From: Laguncularia racemosa
Lineage: Eukaryota > Streptophyta > Magnoliopsida > Myrtales > Combretaceae
Direction of reading: 5' to 3'
Length of the DNA: 64,000 nt
Assembly: GCA_037954665.1 (NCBI GenBank)
Contig: JBBMOL010000016.1
Location: 2,232,001-2,296,000 of the forward strand
The position numbers and the translations under genes were made by a program. Numbering within the stretch: the stretch's first letter is position 1; the number at the start of each line of letters is the position of its first letter. Under the pieces are notes generated by a model. The model was not told the origin of the DNA. It searched no databases and was given only the letters and a program-made list of their open reading frames with translations. Shown in pieces: positions 63,270 to 64,000 of the stretch.

Positions 63270-63970
63270 ACTTCGGTGGGCATGATTCTAGGACAACAAG
63301 AAGAAATGTAGCACAATGTCTAGGTCATGCAAGACAATGTTGCATTGATGCAACAAAATGGCCATAATGGGTAGAGTAGGGTTAATGAAGATGGCATATA
63401 GAATCTAATGCAACAATTGATAGAATTTGTTTGTTTAATGAAGCCATTCTATGCTAGAATAGTGAATCTACTTATGTTTGAAGAATGGATTGAAGAAATG
63501 GAATAGGCATTTGTTGCAATATATGAAATAAATAAGGATATGAAGATAGCCCATGCATGTTCTTCTTGATGGGTGTTGTTTTTGATTGGTGGAAAGAAGC
63601 ATAAAGATAGATAGTTTGATAGGTGACTTAGGATATCTTCAAGGATGCCTTCATCACAAAGTATTTCCCTAAACAGTATGCATTAGAAAATGCTATTGGA
63701 CTTTTTTTAACCAGAGGTAAGGAAATAGATCAATGGAGGAGTATGAAATAAAGATGAATGGTTCATAAAGTTTTCATCACAAGCCTTTAGAATAGACGAA
63801 GAGTCCAAAATTAAGAAACTCTCAATTAGGTTGGACCCAATATTATAGCACAAGGTGAGGTAATTTGAGTTGTTAAGTTATTTAGAGGTAGTGAACAAGG
63901 CTAAGCTATTAGTGGGGGCTTTAACATAATATATACCATTAATATCATAGGGCCAAGGTTATGCTATGAA
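63270..63970 (+). pseudogene. Ty3/gypsy gag remnant at the window end
   Basis: Pieces of a retrotransposon gag domain are readable in shifting frames: LMFEEWIEEME, then AFVAIYEINKDMKIAHA, then DWWKEA in another frame, FKDAFITKYFPKQYALE, and finally AFRIDEESKIKKLSIRLDPIL. Several stops and at least two frame changes break it. The type fits a Ty3/gypsy gag. The rest of the element, if present, lies beyond the window. Confidence 0.65.
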
Positions 63971-64000
63971 AATAACTTGCAAACAGTTATATAAGTAAGA

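Noticed and set aside
1..64000. CRISPR array, prokaryotic operon or phage-like system
   Set aside because: No direct-repeat/spacer pattern and no prokaryotic gene organisation; all recognisable content is plant nuclear.

Overview
This window is AT-rich nuclear DNA of a flowering plant, almost certainly a eudicot. The evidence is an intronless DYW-class PPR gene close to Arabidopsis At5g40405, an intron-containing class I HD-Zip gene, a eukaryotic-type exon of a plastid-type membrane protein, and several typical plant LTR retrotransposon lineages. The species cannot be read from the sequence. I see no prokaryotic system, CRISPR array, rRNA gene or intact tRNA gene.

Host genes are sparse. The last exon of a putative small multidrug export protein gene (PF06695-like) lies at 1863-2277 (+). 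An HD-Zip I transcription factor with three exons lies on the minus strand at 34736-36733, with a TATA box near 37081. A 615-residue PPR-DYW RNA-editing factor lies at 43645-45492 (+). A coding-like exon fragment at about 46391-46551 is unidentified.

The rest is mobile DNA and its decay. From 9789 to 20226 (+) there is a 5' part of a Tat/Ogre-lineage Ty3/gypsy element: a 2.2 kb LTR, a PBS of the Arg-tRNA type, the extra ORF1, gag-protease, a 100 bp frame-restoring intron, RT, two RNase H domains and a truncated integrase. It carries 13 internal nonsense codons but no frameshift that I can find. It abuts an antisense Ty3/gypsy gag, leader, iMet PBS and LTR (20226 to about 24650, minus). That gag is itself split by a 1486 bp non-autonomous hAT-type element (20693-22178) with clear terminal inverted repeats and an 8 bp target duplication. 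A Ty1/copia element with both LTRs lies at 52213-57029 (+), with its coding part badly broken. A decayed Ty3/gypsy gag lies at the right end (about 63270-63970), and a LINE-like zf-RVT remnant at 3243-3790 (minus).

Between these are MITE-like families (three copies near 31243, 41917 and 48734; two copies near 48306 and 51573; one long inverted-repeat element at 5458-6188) and three tandem arrays: three copies of about 430 bp at 38832-40136, six copies of about 105 bp at 45630-46260, and a perfect 87 bp duplication at 58228-58401. There is also a 38-base G run at 41153. The remaining intergenic DNA is AT-rich and holds nothing I can name.
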